This document shows, piece after piece, positions 38,101 through 45,715 of a DNA stretch of 64,000 nucleotides. The stretch lies in assembly GCF_001518015.1 (NCBI RefSeq), contig NZ_LPUY01000049.1, positions 17,101-81,100 on the forward strand, written 5' to 3'. Position 1 is the first letter of the stretch, and each line of letters begins with the position of its first letter. Below the pieces are notes generated by a model. That model saw only the letters and a list, made by a program, of their open reading frames with translations, searched no databases and was not told the DNA's origin. The stretch comes from Tritonibacter horizontis (GTDB lineage: Bacteria > Pseudomonadota > Alphaproteobacteria > Rhodobacterales > Rhodobacteraceae). Position numbers and translations under genes: made by a program.

Positions 38101-38642
38101 AGGTCGATGATGCAGAGGCTGCGCAAGGGGCTATAAGAGCAGTTCTTGATCTTGAGACTTTCCCCCACGAAAGGCGACGACGCTGGGGGAATGACGATGT
38201 CCTTGTTGAAGATCCGCATCCGGTCTTCAGAAACGTAAGAGATCCTTGCAACGGCCTTTTCAGGCAGGGCCTCGACGGGAAGCTTTACCTGCCAGCCGCT
38301 CGTCTTGTTGCCGTATTGGGGCATCTTCTGGAAGACATCCATGCGCTCTTGGGTTGCAGGCGTGACCTCGCAGATGAGATCGGTGCCGACCACTTCGAGG
38401 AGCAGATCGAATTTTGCCTCGGGGGTGAGGCACCAGCCGTTGACGCGCAATTCTCCCGCTTCCGTGTCAAACTGAGCCTTGGAGATGCGGATTTCGGTCG
38501 CGAGATCGTCAAAGAAGTCTTCTGTGGCGGTCTCCCCTGTCTGCGAAAGGGACAGGACCTGGTCGTAGCCAGGCGGCGGGGCGCCTGGCTCTGAACCGGG
38601 ATCCGTGGGGGGGGTGTCACTGGGCTTGCGTTTGAAGATCAT
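35172..38642 (-). CDS. Large multidomain glycosyltransferase: MptE/Maf-like domain plus GT4 domain
   Basis: 1156 residues. Residues about 40-260 are beta-rich with no family I recognise. Residues about 460-610 form a Rossmann-like domain with SAVFGTGPSID (463-473) and VYMLGLDGRDPN (602-613), resembling MptE-like/Maf (DUF115) glycosyltransferase domains. Residues about 725-1085 are a GT-B domain of family GT4 (LISRFGNVSAHKN, FPSLFEGFGYPPVEAGYMG). It is probably a dual glycosyltransferase. It shares the GxGPS domain with the next two large proteins of the operon. An 18-base gap separates it from the upstream gene. Confidence 0.75.
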   Translation of the reverse strand: MIFKRKPSDTPPTDPGSEPGAPPPGYDQVLSLSQTGETATEDFFDDLATEIRISKAQFDTEAGELRVNGWCLTPEAKFDLLLEVVGTDLICEVTPATQERMDVFQKMPQYGNKTSGWQVKLPVEALPEKAVARISYVSEDRMRIFNKDIVIPPASSPFVGESLKIKNCSYSPLRSLCIIDLDIVSDRETLAFDVTTTEGIPLGPVQSRVAPANSKGIQPVRLNILVSGLQDRQELQISETGNPALRAEIAVSTLKDAPRRITATTPSVRQNLIPAEEALDLASLIALKKGLADHPRPAKAEDEVCYFPAFEDAADLSNHYHRASWYLTGPDSPISRVTFAAPDAHSNIAPPPDHFASRSLDAGTLDIIAPDGAYIDALLRAKTILVWRPLSKGLQRYLSKILGKAPNIITVATNDPASVEYGNYCKGPWLLLPEAEKQKRLQESQDRFRAALQAQRDAGKTCSAVFGTGPSIDTAFEFDFSTCMTVACNSVVANAALLDHIRPTFICAGDAVSHFGVSQYAETFRTDLIKALTERDIYLFTSAAIGFLLVQNHPEIRDRVILCEQRFSGLNCDLEKIWSLPRFDSTLNIHMLPIAASFSDTVYMLGLDGRDPNPANNEDFWAHSKAAQYHDLVDSGHLAHPTFTMNRAQATESRYLASVQESFLAGEALGKSFFALAPSFTPPVHARPAPDRCFEPSDVDGRRKLRIPGGQLQAPRLADQPGKTRALIVMQMNRRHFSGGRYHGTMLAEAMAEFCDDVVVWTNNMPPWSGDLSFSPHHHKVHYEINDFLQPPAGDFDYVIVLPDGSRNPGMYYRVFEKAKSCNAKTAFLNFESLNWFNALSPAPKKLSDVDNWFAATCFSDIILSSAETAVPFAERFYKTLFHTPTFAVAPPAINSPIADLVKQQNMPREKQIILISRFGNVSAHKNINAIFDCITPEMKGYTLALIAGTSDLPDDETLTTFRNKLDDLGLSLKLLYMISDREKYEEIAKSELMIFPSLFEGFGYPPVEAGYMGTPCIAYDLPVLQEFNADHAHFVPWGDEAALRAKISEVLQQPQEARVRCRTPQVLQTANLETFSRTLKEIFTHTPAPTAASSFSTERFEVARKIYLDECHESDFPEGVMSKRDLSTLLTRYERLASEMREKLQARRGDSGAQV

Positions 38643-38660
38643 AATCGAGTCCTGAAAATT

Positions 38661-41294
38661 CTAGTCCGGGCAATTACTATTTTTGATTTGGGTGTTTTGT
38701 AGCACATCGTCCAGATCGACGCGGGGGAATATCTCGAGCTTGCTGACCCGGCTGGCGTTGTAGACCTGCACGCCCAGGGCCTCACAGTAATCCTTGGCGA
38801 ACTGGTAGGAATGCTCCAGACGGTCCAGTACCGGATAGTGCCAGCGTTCTCCGGGTTTGCGATACTCCGGGTGGAAGTGGTTGACCTCGCCTTCGGAAAT
38901 CAGCGCCCCGCCTTCCTTGGTGCTGGGTTCCACGTAGGAGTGATCGAGGCCGAGAATGTAAATCTCGCTGAACCCCATATGCACAGCCATCTGCAGCATC
39001 GAATAGGTGATGCTGGAGCCCCAGCAGATGCCCTTGGTCAGATCGGTGGAAAACTCTCGGAACGGCGATCGGTTGTCCATCGGGGGCAGCCAGCGGGCAT
39101 AGTGGTGATTGGCCTGACGCGGCAGGTAGGGCAGCATATGATCGGCAAAGATCTTGGTGGTGCGGTCAACGGCCAGAATTTCGGCCCGGCAGTTCTGTGC
39201 GACCAGCAGATCCTCGACCGAGTAGAAGGTCGGCCGCCAGTCGGTTTCATCGAAACACAGGTAGATCTTGTTGGCTGCGAAGGTGATTTCGGACTTGAGC
39301 AATTCGAGATCACCGACGCTCAGGCTGGGGCCGTTGCCCAGCACAAAGCAGCGCTGACCCTTGTAGCGGTTGCGCAGGCTGTTGAAAAAGGCGTGATCCT
39401 CGGCGGTCACGCCCCTGTCCGGGCGCTGTTGTGCCACCAGCTGGGCGACGGTGTGCTGTAGCCGGTGCATCGCCTGATCTCCGGGGGCGGGGTGCAGGCG
39501 GGGGGCGGTACCGTGTTTGCCATAGTCGGACCAGAAGACCGGTGATGTCAGATAGGCCTTGGCGCGCCGGTAGCGCGGCAACAGCCCGGGGAATTCGGTC
39601 TGGATCCGGGTGCGCAGCTGGCGCAGATGGAGCATCTGGCGGAACGCGCGGCGGGAGTCGCGCTCTACCGTGTAGCCCAGGTTCTTGCGGCTGTTCCAAT
39701 AGTGAACCTGACGGGCGCGGCGCACGTCCAGCGGGCTGTGCGGCCGGGTGGTGTCGAGGGTGGCGCTGTCTTTTAGAGGCAGGAAGTGATTGTTCCAGGT
39801 GCGGGCCGTCAGCCGGGCGTTGCGGGCGCTGCTGGGCGCGTCGAGGCCATTGACCAGGGGGGCTGCATCCAGGGGCGCGGCCATGGGGCCGTTCTTTTCC
39901 CGCCTTACGACGGCGAAGATGCCCGCCAGAATGTCTTTTTCCCGGGCGATCAGATATTCGGGACCCTGCAGGAAATGGTCCATCGCATCCAGCAGAAGCT
40001 GGGCGTGTTCGTATTTGCGGGCCGACACGAAGTTGCGCACCAATGTGTCATACTCCGCAACAAAGACGCCGAGATCGCCGATCCGATCCTGTTGCGCCAG
40101 CAGTACCCAGCGGTTGCGAAAGCGGAAATACTGCATCGCGGCCGAGTATTTTTCTTCAAAGTCGTCATGCAGCACCCAAAAGGAAAAGGGGATCACCAGT
40201 TTGACCCCGGCCTCCTGCAGGCGCAGCGAATATTCCACGTCATCCATCTTGATGAAAAACGGGTAGGGCAGGCCGATCCGGTGAACATCCGCCACCGCAA
40301 AACAGCTCCACCACCAGCCGGTGCTGTCGGGGCTGCGGTCCATGGTGAGAAAGCCGGGAATGTCGCCGGTGTCCAGCCCCGCCCCCAGGGCGGTATCGCT
40401 GGGATGCACCGTGCCGCGGTGCTTGTGGCCGAAACAGGCGCTGTGGCGCGGGATCTTCTCGGCCTCCGAGGTGGGATACATCGGCCCGCCCACGTGATAG
40501 CCGGGCTTTACGTAGCGCATGAAGGCAGTGTTGCGGGCAAACATTTCCGGGTGCAGGTAGATGTCGTCATCCAGCAGGCAGACATGGCTGAACCCCTGGG
40601 GGGCCAGTGCCCCGTAACAGCTTTCATACAGGCCCCGGCCAAACCCGCCGGCCCCGCCGGTGTTGTTGTTGGCAAAGACGCTGACATGGGTGTCGGGCGT
40701 GACGCCGCAGGCATTGGCTCCGCCATCCGGGCTGCCGTCGTGGCCATTGTCGACCACTGTCAGATAGGCCTCCTGGGTGGCGTGGTAGCGCCGCAGGTAA
40801 TCCCGGAAAACCTGCGCATTGTGCTGTACGTATTCGGCCCGCTTGTAGGTGCAGAAGATATAGTTGATCCGCAGATCCGGGGTGACGGGCTGGTCATCGG
40901 TGACAAACAGAAGATCATAGTTGGCCTTGCCGTCTTCGTCCTCGATCTCGGGGAGGATGGCGCCTTCCAGCTCTGCAATCTGAAAGGCGGGCAGGACCTG
41001 GGTGCCCGCGCCCGTCTGCGTCAGCTCTCCCAGCAGATGGCGGCTGCCGTCAGCGGTGATGTGGACCAGGCGGGCGCGGACGGTGCCTGCCCGGACCACC
41101 AGCCGGACACTGACCCACGTCAGGGCCGTGGCCTGTTTCCAGGCCCAGAGGTCAAAGCAGTTCACAACCGAAGCGCCGAACGCGTGGACATAGCGTTGCA
41201 GCGGATACAGACCGTGCTGCGGGGAGAAGCGCCGGGTCTGGATCTGCGCAGCCAGAGGAGGTGCGGTCGAGGCGGAGGGGGAGGTGTGGTTCAT
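38661..41294 (-). CDS. Fusion: GlfT2-like GT2 plus MptE/GT42-like C-terminal domain
   Basis: 877 residues. N-terminal beta-sandwich (about 20-135), then a GlfT2-like GT-A domain: FCTYKRAEY, VVDNGHDG, NNTGGAGGFGRG (210-221), DDD at 242-244, STGWWWSCF near 324, KMDDVEYSLR near 349. After a linker, residues about 640-850 carry CFVLGNGPSL (649-658), ICWGSSITYSMLQMAV and EIYILGLDHSY, which resemble the sialyltransferase-like GT42/Maf domain. It probably adds galactofuranose plus a second, perhaps CMP-activated, sugar. It overlaps the upstream gene by ATGA. Confidence 0.8.
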   Translation of the reverse strand: MNHTSPSASTAPPLAAQIQTRRFSPQHGLYPLQRYVHAFGASVVNCFDLWAWKQATALTWVSVRLVVRAGTVRARLVHITADGSRHLLGELTQTGAGTQVLPAFQIAELEGAILPEIEDEDGKANYDLLFVTDDQPVTPDLRINYIFCTYKRAEYVQHNAQVFRDYLRRYHATQEAYLTVVDNGHDGSPDGGANACGVTPDTHVSVFANNNTGGAGGFGRGLYESCYGALAPQGFSHVCLLDDDIYLHPEMFARNTAFMRYVKPGYHVGGPMYPTSEAEKIPRHSACFGHKHRGTVHPSDTALGAGLDTGDIPGFLTMDRSPDSTGWWWSCFAVADVHRIGLPYPFFIKMDDVEYSLRLQEAGVKLVIPFSFWVLHDDFEEKYSAAMQYFRFRNRWVLLAQQDRIGDLGVFVAEYDTLVRNFVSARKYEHAQLLLDAMDHFLQGPEYLIAREKDILAGIFAVVRREKNGPMAAPLDAAPLVNGLDAPSSARNARLTARTWNNHFLPLKDSATLDTTRPHSPLDVRRARQVHYWNSRKNLGYTVERDSRRAFRQMLHLRQLRTRIQTEFPGLLPRYRRAKAYLTSPVFWSDYGKHGTAPRLHPAPGDQAMHRLQHTVAQLVAQQRPDRGVTAEDHAFFNSLRNRYKGQRCFVLGNGPSLSVGDLELLKSEITFAANKIYLCFDETDWRPTFYSVEDLLVAQNCRAEILAVDRTTKIFADHMLPYLPRQANHHYARWLPPMDNRSPFREFSTDLTKGICWGSSITYSMLQMAVHMGFSEIYILGLDHSYVEPSTKEGGALISEGEVNHFHPEYRKPGERWHYPVLDRLEHSYQFAKDYCEALGVQVYNASRVSKLEIFPRVDLDDVLQNTQIKNSNCPD

Positions 41295-42196
41295 GACTGG
41301 GTTTCCTGCAGCGACAATGGAAGACAGGGCTCGGCCTGGCCAGTGGCGGCAATGGGAATATGGAAGACCTGTCCCGCAGTCTGGTGCCAGTCTGCCCGGT
41401 TTTCAGGCAGTTTCTGCTGCGCGGTGGTGACGTAGAGTGTTTTCAGGTCGCTGCCGCCGATGGCCGGACAGGAGGTATGACCGGTGGGCAGATCAACCGC
41501 GGACAAGAAGGTGCCCTCGGGGCTATAGCGCGCCACCCGGGCCGAGCCCCATTGCGCGCTCCACAGGCAGCCTTCGGCATCGATGACGGCCCCGTCGGGC
41601 TTGTGCTCCGGCTGGGACGACGGGGCGCGGAGGTCCACAAAGACCTGTTTGTCGCCCTCGGGCCAGCCGGAGACCGGGTTGACGGGCTGGCGCCAGATGA
41701 TGCGGGTTTTGGTGTCGCTGTAATAGGCGCAGCTGCGGGCCTTGTCGAAACAGATCGCATTGGGGGTGCTCATCTGCGTTTCCAGCACCCGCAGCGCGCC
41801 TGCAGCCCAGCGATAAAGCGTGCCTTGACCGGGCTCACCCGCCTTGCTCATGGTGCCGACCCAAAAGCCGCCCCAGGGGTCGGCGCGCCCGTCGTTGGAC
41901 CGGGTGAGGGGATTGTCTGCTTCGATCTCGCAGAGCATCTCTTCGGCGCCGGTTGCAAGGTTGAAACGGCTGAGGCCGGTTTCGCTGGCGATCAGCAAGT
42001 GGTCGGTGTCGATCCAGCCCGCGGCCGAAACATTGCGGTCAAAGCTCCAGCTCAGCGGCGTGCCGTCCTGTGCTTGCGACAGCAGCCTGTTGTTGACGAT
42101 ATCGAACCAGAACAGCTGCTGGCGCTCGGGATGCCAGAGTGGGCCTTCGCCCAGGGTGCAGGGGCGGGCGTCGTAAATCTGCGGCGTCGGGGTCAT
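41291..42196 (-). CDS. SMP-30/gluconolactonase family sugar lactonase
   Basis: 301 residues of the six-bladed beta-propeller SMP-30/LRE family: LGEGPLWHPERQQLFWFDI with the metal-binding Glu near the N-terminus, SNDGRADPWGGFWVGTM, STPNAICFD, KPDGAVIDAEGCLWSAQWG with the catalytic Asp. The family hydrolyses sugar-acid lactones. Placed between two glycosyltransferase genes with ATGA overlaps at both ends, it may open a lactone made by one of the dehydrogenases of the operon (44074 or 48157). The substrate is unknown. Confidence 0.9.
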   Translation of the reverse strand: MTPTPQIYDARPCTLGEGPLWHPERQQLFWFDIVNNRLLSQAQDGTPLSWSFDRNVSAAGWIDTDHLLIASETGLSRFNLATGAEEMLCEIEADNPLTRSNDGRADPWGGFWVGTMSKAGEPGQGTLYRWAAGALRVLETQMSTPNAICFDKARSCAYYSDTKTRIIWRQPVNPVSGWPEGDKQVFVDLRAPSSQPEHKPDGAVIDAEGCLWSAQWGSARVARYSPEGTFLSAVDLPTGHTSCPAIGGSDLKTLYVTTAQQKLPENRADWHQTAGQVFHIPIAATGQAEPCLPLSLQETQS

Positions 42197-44052
42197 GCGG
42201 GAAACTCCTGGGGCGGAAAAAGCTGGTCGAAATCGGCGCGGTCGAACACATCCAGTTGCGTTTGGCGGGAGGCGTTCACAATGCGGATCCCGGCGCCATC
42301 GCATATGGTTCTTGCCTTGGCATAGGAGGTTTCGAGCACCTTGAGGTTGGGTTCGTGCCAGGCCTCGCCAGGCGCCCGGTAATCCGGATGAAAATGGTTG
42401 CGTTCGCCGCTGTGAATATACTGGTTGCCATGCTTTTCCGAGGGCAGCTGATAGGTGTGGTCAAGCCCGATCAGGACGACCTCGCGGCAGCCCATATAAA
42501 GCGCCATCTGGATCTGGCTGTAGACGATGGTGGATCCCCAAGCGATACCATGGCTGAGATCGTGGCTGAAGGCGGGGAACTCCGGGTCGGACATCGGGTC
42601 CTCGAAGGAGCGGGGCGGCAGGAACGGGGCAAAGATGGTGTCGCCCGCGTGATAGCCGAAATCCCGCGTATTGGCGGGAAAGATCTTCAGGCTGCCTTCC
42701 AGCGCCTCGATCCGGTCGCGGTTGTTCTGCAACACCAGATGGTCTTCGACGGAATAATAGGTGGGCCGCCAGGCGGTCTGGCCATAGGCCAGCCAGATCT
42801 TGTTGGAGGCAAAGGTGACGGTTCCCGGCAGGCGGTCGAGGTCGCTGGTGCGCAAGCTGGGCCCATTGCCGACGATGACGGCGCGGGCGCCGGGGTGGCG
42901 GTTGCGCAGCAGGCTGAGCAGGGTGCGATTGGCGCGATCCTGATCCTGATGCACCCGGTCGGGGTTCCACAGGCGGTTGTCTTTCAGGCGGTTTTCCAGC
43001 CGTTGGACCGCGCTGTTTTGACCGCGCTGAACATCGCGTAACTGGCGGGTCATGGTCTGTTTCAGGCAGCCGATCTCTGTCGAGGGGGCGGGCAGGGACA
43101 GCCGGGCGAGCTGTTCTTTCAGCTGTTGCCGCAGTCCCGGTGCCGGGAGGGGCGCGGGCGGCGCCGGAAAGCCAAAGCGCAAGAGCCCCTGCCGTTCAAG
43201 GTCTGCAGCATAGAGTGCGGCATCGGCGCCCGGCAGGCCGTGGCGATAGACCTGGGCCAGGTCAAGACAGAACCGGGGCCAGTGCCCGGGGATCCCGGCG
43301 GTCTCGCCGGTGCCGTGAAACAGGCTGTCGTGATGCAGGAAACGGGCCAGCGCAAGGGCATGCAGAAACCCTTCGGGTTGCAAGGGGGTATCGTCGGGCT
43401 GCAGGACCAGATGCGTGATCCCAAGGTCGCTCAGATCTCCGTAGGCCACGGCATGCACGGCCCGGCGCAGCCAGCTGCGGGTGGGGCCCTGGCGCTGGTG
43501 CAGCAGCGGCCGGTCGTTGCGAAGCCCTTCCTGCTGTTGCAGCAACAGGCGCAGCCGGGGCTCCGGTTCGGGGAGGTCCAGAACCAGGTGGCAGGATTGT
43601 TCCAGGCCCAGCCCGGCATAGCGGCGCCGGAAGGTGGCGAGGGTCTGAACCGCTGTCTGGGTCTCGGCCGGGGTGCGCGCCCGCATCAGCACCGCCACCT
43701 GCGCCCTGGGGGTCCAGGCCTCGTCGTTGCTGCCCAGGTAGAGATCAAAGACGGCATCTTCGCTGGCGGACAGCAGGACGGGCTGGATTTGCCCGCCCTG
43801 ACGGGCCAGGGCGGCCACGTCCAGGGGAGGGCTGAAACTGGAGCCGGGTTGCAGGCAGAACAGCTGTGCAATCTCTTCCTGCGTGCCATCGGATTTGTGA
43901 TGGCGCAGGCTGACGGACACCCGACCCTGGCTGGTGTGCAGCTCGACGCCGCAGAACTGCAGCGTGGTGGCGGCATTCCAGGCCTGGAGGTCGATGGCCT
44001 CCTGTGCGGTGCTGTCCGAGCTCGCCTGCAGGGTCTGCAGGCGATGGATCAT
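42193..44052 (-). CDS. Degenerate GT2-like domain plus MptE/GT42-like domain
   Basis: 619 residues from the ATG at 44052 (GGGGA ribosome-binding site); an ATG at 44067 would add 5. The N-terminal sandwich (DLQAWNAATT) aligns with that of the 877-residue neighbour. The GT2 region that follows has lost the DDD box; only LQPDDTPLQPEG near 217 remains, so this half is probably inactive. Residues about 390-600 carry VIVGNGPSL (392-400), IAWGSTIVYSQIQMAL and VVLIGLDHTY, closely matching the neighbour's C-terminal domain. It is probably a paralogue kept for the C-terminal transferase. Confidence 0.75.
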   Translation of the reverse strand: MIHRLQTLQASSDSTAQEAIDLQAWNAATTLQFCGVELHTSQGRVSVSLRHHKSDGTQEEIAQLFCLQPGSSFSPPLDVAALARQGGQIQPVLLSASEDAVFDLYLGSNDEAWTPRAQVAVLMRARTPAETQTAVQTLATFRRRYAGLGLEQSCHLVLDLPEPEPRLRLLLQQQEGLRNDRPLLHQRQGPTRSWLRRAVHAVAYGDLSDLGITHLVLQPDDTPLQPEGFLHALALARFLHHDSLFHGTGETAGIPGHWPRFCLDLAQVYRHGLPGADAALYAADLERQGLLRFGFPAPPAPLPAPGLRQQLKEQLARLSLPAPSTEIGCLKQTMTRQLRDVQRGQNSAVQRLENRLKDNRLWNPDRVHQDQDRANRTLLSLLRNRHPGARAVIVGNGPSLRTSDLDRLPGTVTFASNKIWLAYGQTAWRPTYYSVEDHLVLQNNRDRIEALEGSLKIFPANTRDFGYHAGDTIFAPFLPPRSFEDPMSDPEFPAFSHDLSHGIAWGSTIVYSQIQMALYMGCREVVLIGLDHTYQLPSEKHGNQYIHSGERNHFHPDYRAPGEAWHEPNLKVLETSYAKARTICDGAGIRIVNASRQTQLDVFDRADFDQLFPPQEFPA

Positions 44053-44073
44053 GGCGTTCCCCAGCATGGCAGA

Positions 44074-44994
44074 TCAGATCTGCAAATGTTTGAACAGGTT
44101 GTCGAGCGTGTTGCCGTGGACGTATTCGATGGCCTGAACGGTGCTGTTGGCGTTGTGGCTGGAGACGGCGACAGTGTCGAACCCCAGCAGCGGATGATCG
44201 GTTGGCAGCGGCTCGACCTCGAACACATCCAGCGCGGCGGCGGCGACCTTGCCGCTCTGCAGGGCGGCCACCAGGGCGGTTTCGTCCACCAGCCCTCCCC
44301 GCGCCACGTTGCACAGGATCACCCCATCGCGCGCCCGGTCGAGCGTCTGAGCATTGATCAGGTGATAGTTCTCGGCCGTCTGGTTGCAGCACAGGCAGAT
44401 CACGTCGGCCTGCTCCAGCAGCGTGTCGAAGCTGACGACGGGGGCACCATCAGGGGCGGTCTGCATATAGGGGTCATGGGCGATCACCTCCATGCCAAGG
44501 CCGCGGGCACGCTGGCCGACACCCTGACCGATGGCGCCATAGCCAACCACGCCCATGGTCTTGCCCGTCATGCCGGGAAAGCGGCCCTTGGGCCATGCGC
44601 CCTGTCGGATCATGCGATCGGTGCGGGCCAATTGCCGGGTCGCGGCCAGCAACAGGCCGATGGCATATTCGCTGACCGCATCGCGAAAGGCGCCTGGTGA
44701 ATTGCAGATCGGCACGCCAAGCGCCTTGGCGGCGGCGAGATCGATGCTGTCGATGCCGGTGCCCCATTTCGAGATCACCTTGAGACGGGGCAGGTAGGCC
44801 TTGAGCACAGCCTCGGTGATCTGATCGTCGCCGGCCAGCCAGCCGTCCACCTCGCCGGCAAACTCCAGGCACTGGGCCTCGTCCATGAACTGGTTCACCT
44901 CGGGCCAGATCGGCGTGAGACCTTTTTCGCGCAGGATCGCATCAAAGCGGTCGCGCTCGTTGATCATCATGATGTTGGAAACAAGAACGTTCAT
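44074..44994 (-). CDS. D-2-hydroxyacid dehydrogenase (SerA/GyaR-like)
   Basis: 306 residues. NAD-binding GYGAIGQGVG at 151-160, catalytic Arg in NVARGGLVDE, Glu in VFEVEP and His in SSHNANS, as in D-isomer-specific 2-hydroxyacid dehydrogenases. It is shorter than housekeeping SerA and lacks the regulatory ACT domain, so it is unlikely to serve serine synthesis. Here it may oxidise or reduce a sugar-derived hydroxy acid for the pathway with the cytidylyltransferase 12 bases upstream. Confidence 0.88.
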   Translation of the reverse strand: MNVLVSNIMMINERDRFDAILREKGLTPIWPEVNQFMDEAQCLEFAGEVDGWLAGDDQITEAVLKAYLPRLKVISKWGTGIDSIDLAAAKALGVPICNSPGAFRDAVSEYAIGLLLAATRQLARTDRMIRQGAWPKGRFPGMTGKTMGVVGYGAIGQGVGQRARGLGMEVIAHDPYMQTAPDGAPVVSFDTLLEQADVICLCCNQTAENYHLINAQTLDRARDGVILCNVARGGLVDETALVAALQSGKVAAAALDVFEVEPLPTDHPLLGFDTVAVSSHNANSTVQAIEYVHGNTLDNLFKHLQI

Positions 44995-45006
44995 CGCAAA
45001 AGCCCC

Positions 45007-45684
45007 TCAGGCGGATTTATGTGTGCCCAGAACGCTCAGCAGCGCCTCGGCGATGTCCAGATCTTCCTGGGTCTTGATGACATGGCCAGAGATCGCACCC
45101 ACCGGGTAGAAAGCGATCTTGCCATTATAGGTACCAATCGAGCCGCTCTCGACGGCGTCGATATAGGATTTGGCGCGCCAGCCGGTGATCGACCAGGTGA
45201 CCCTCTGGGTCGGCTTGAGATCCTGGGAGTTGGTCTTTTCGGCAAAGGTGAAGTTCACGGGGCGGTCCTGATAGGCCACCTCGATCTGATCCTCGATGCA
45301 GGACAGCATCACATCGGCATCCGATGCGATAAAGGCCTCGGCGAAGGCTTTGACTTCTTCGGCGGTCAGAAGCGGGGCAATGGAGTGGACCTGGATCAGC
45401 AGGTCGCACGCGACATTTTTCAGGAAGTCGTAGACGAATTGCTCGGAGGTGGCGACGGAATTGCCCAGTGCCTCGGGACGCTGGTAGAACTTGATACCGT
45501 ATTGCGTGGCGAACTGGCCGAACTCGGCGTTTTCGGAATTGATGTAGATCTCGTCGAACAGCCCCGTGGCCTGACATTTCTCGATCGCATGGGTGATCAG
45601 CGGCTGGCCTGCCAGGGGGGCGAGGTTCTTTTTCTTCAGACGCTGGCTGCCCATGCGGGCGGGGATCATGGCAACGGTTTTCAT
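45007..45684 (-). CDS. NeuA-like cytidylyltransferase (acylneuraminate cytidylyltransferase family)
   Basis: 225 residues from MKTVAMIPARMGSQRLKKKN, whose N-terminal nucleotide-binding loop matches CMP-sialic-acid synthetases rather than KdsB. The C-terminal GHVIKTQEDLDIAEALL is also typical. It should transfer CMP from CTP to a sugar acid or related sugar. No NeuB-type synthase is encoded nearby, so the sugar is probably not a standard nonulosonate. AAGGA lies upstream of the chosen start. It sits between the 2-hydroxyacid dehydrogenase and the IMPase-family gene. Confidence 0.85.
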   Translation of the reverse strand: MKTVAMIPARMGSQRLKKKNLAPLAGQPLITHAIEKCQATGLFDEIYINSENAEFGQFATQYGIKFYQRPEALGNSVATSEQFVYDFLKNVACDLLIQVHSIAPLLTAEEVKAFAEAFIASDADVMLSCIEDQIEVAYQDRPVNFTFAEKTNSQDLKPTQRVTWSITGWRAKSYIDAVESGSIGTYNGKIAFYPVGAISGHVIKTQEDLDIAEALLSVLGTHKSA

Positions 45685-45715
45685 CTCGTCATCCTTCGGG
45701 TTGAAACGCGCGGCC

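Noticed and set aside
45007..45684. CMP-Kdo synthetase (KdsB/KpsU)
   Set aside because: The N-terminal loop and C-terminal motif match the NeuA branch, not the IPARxxSTRLPGKPL form of KdsB.
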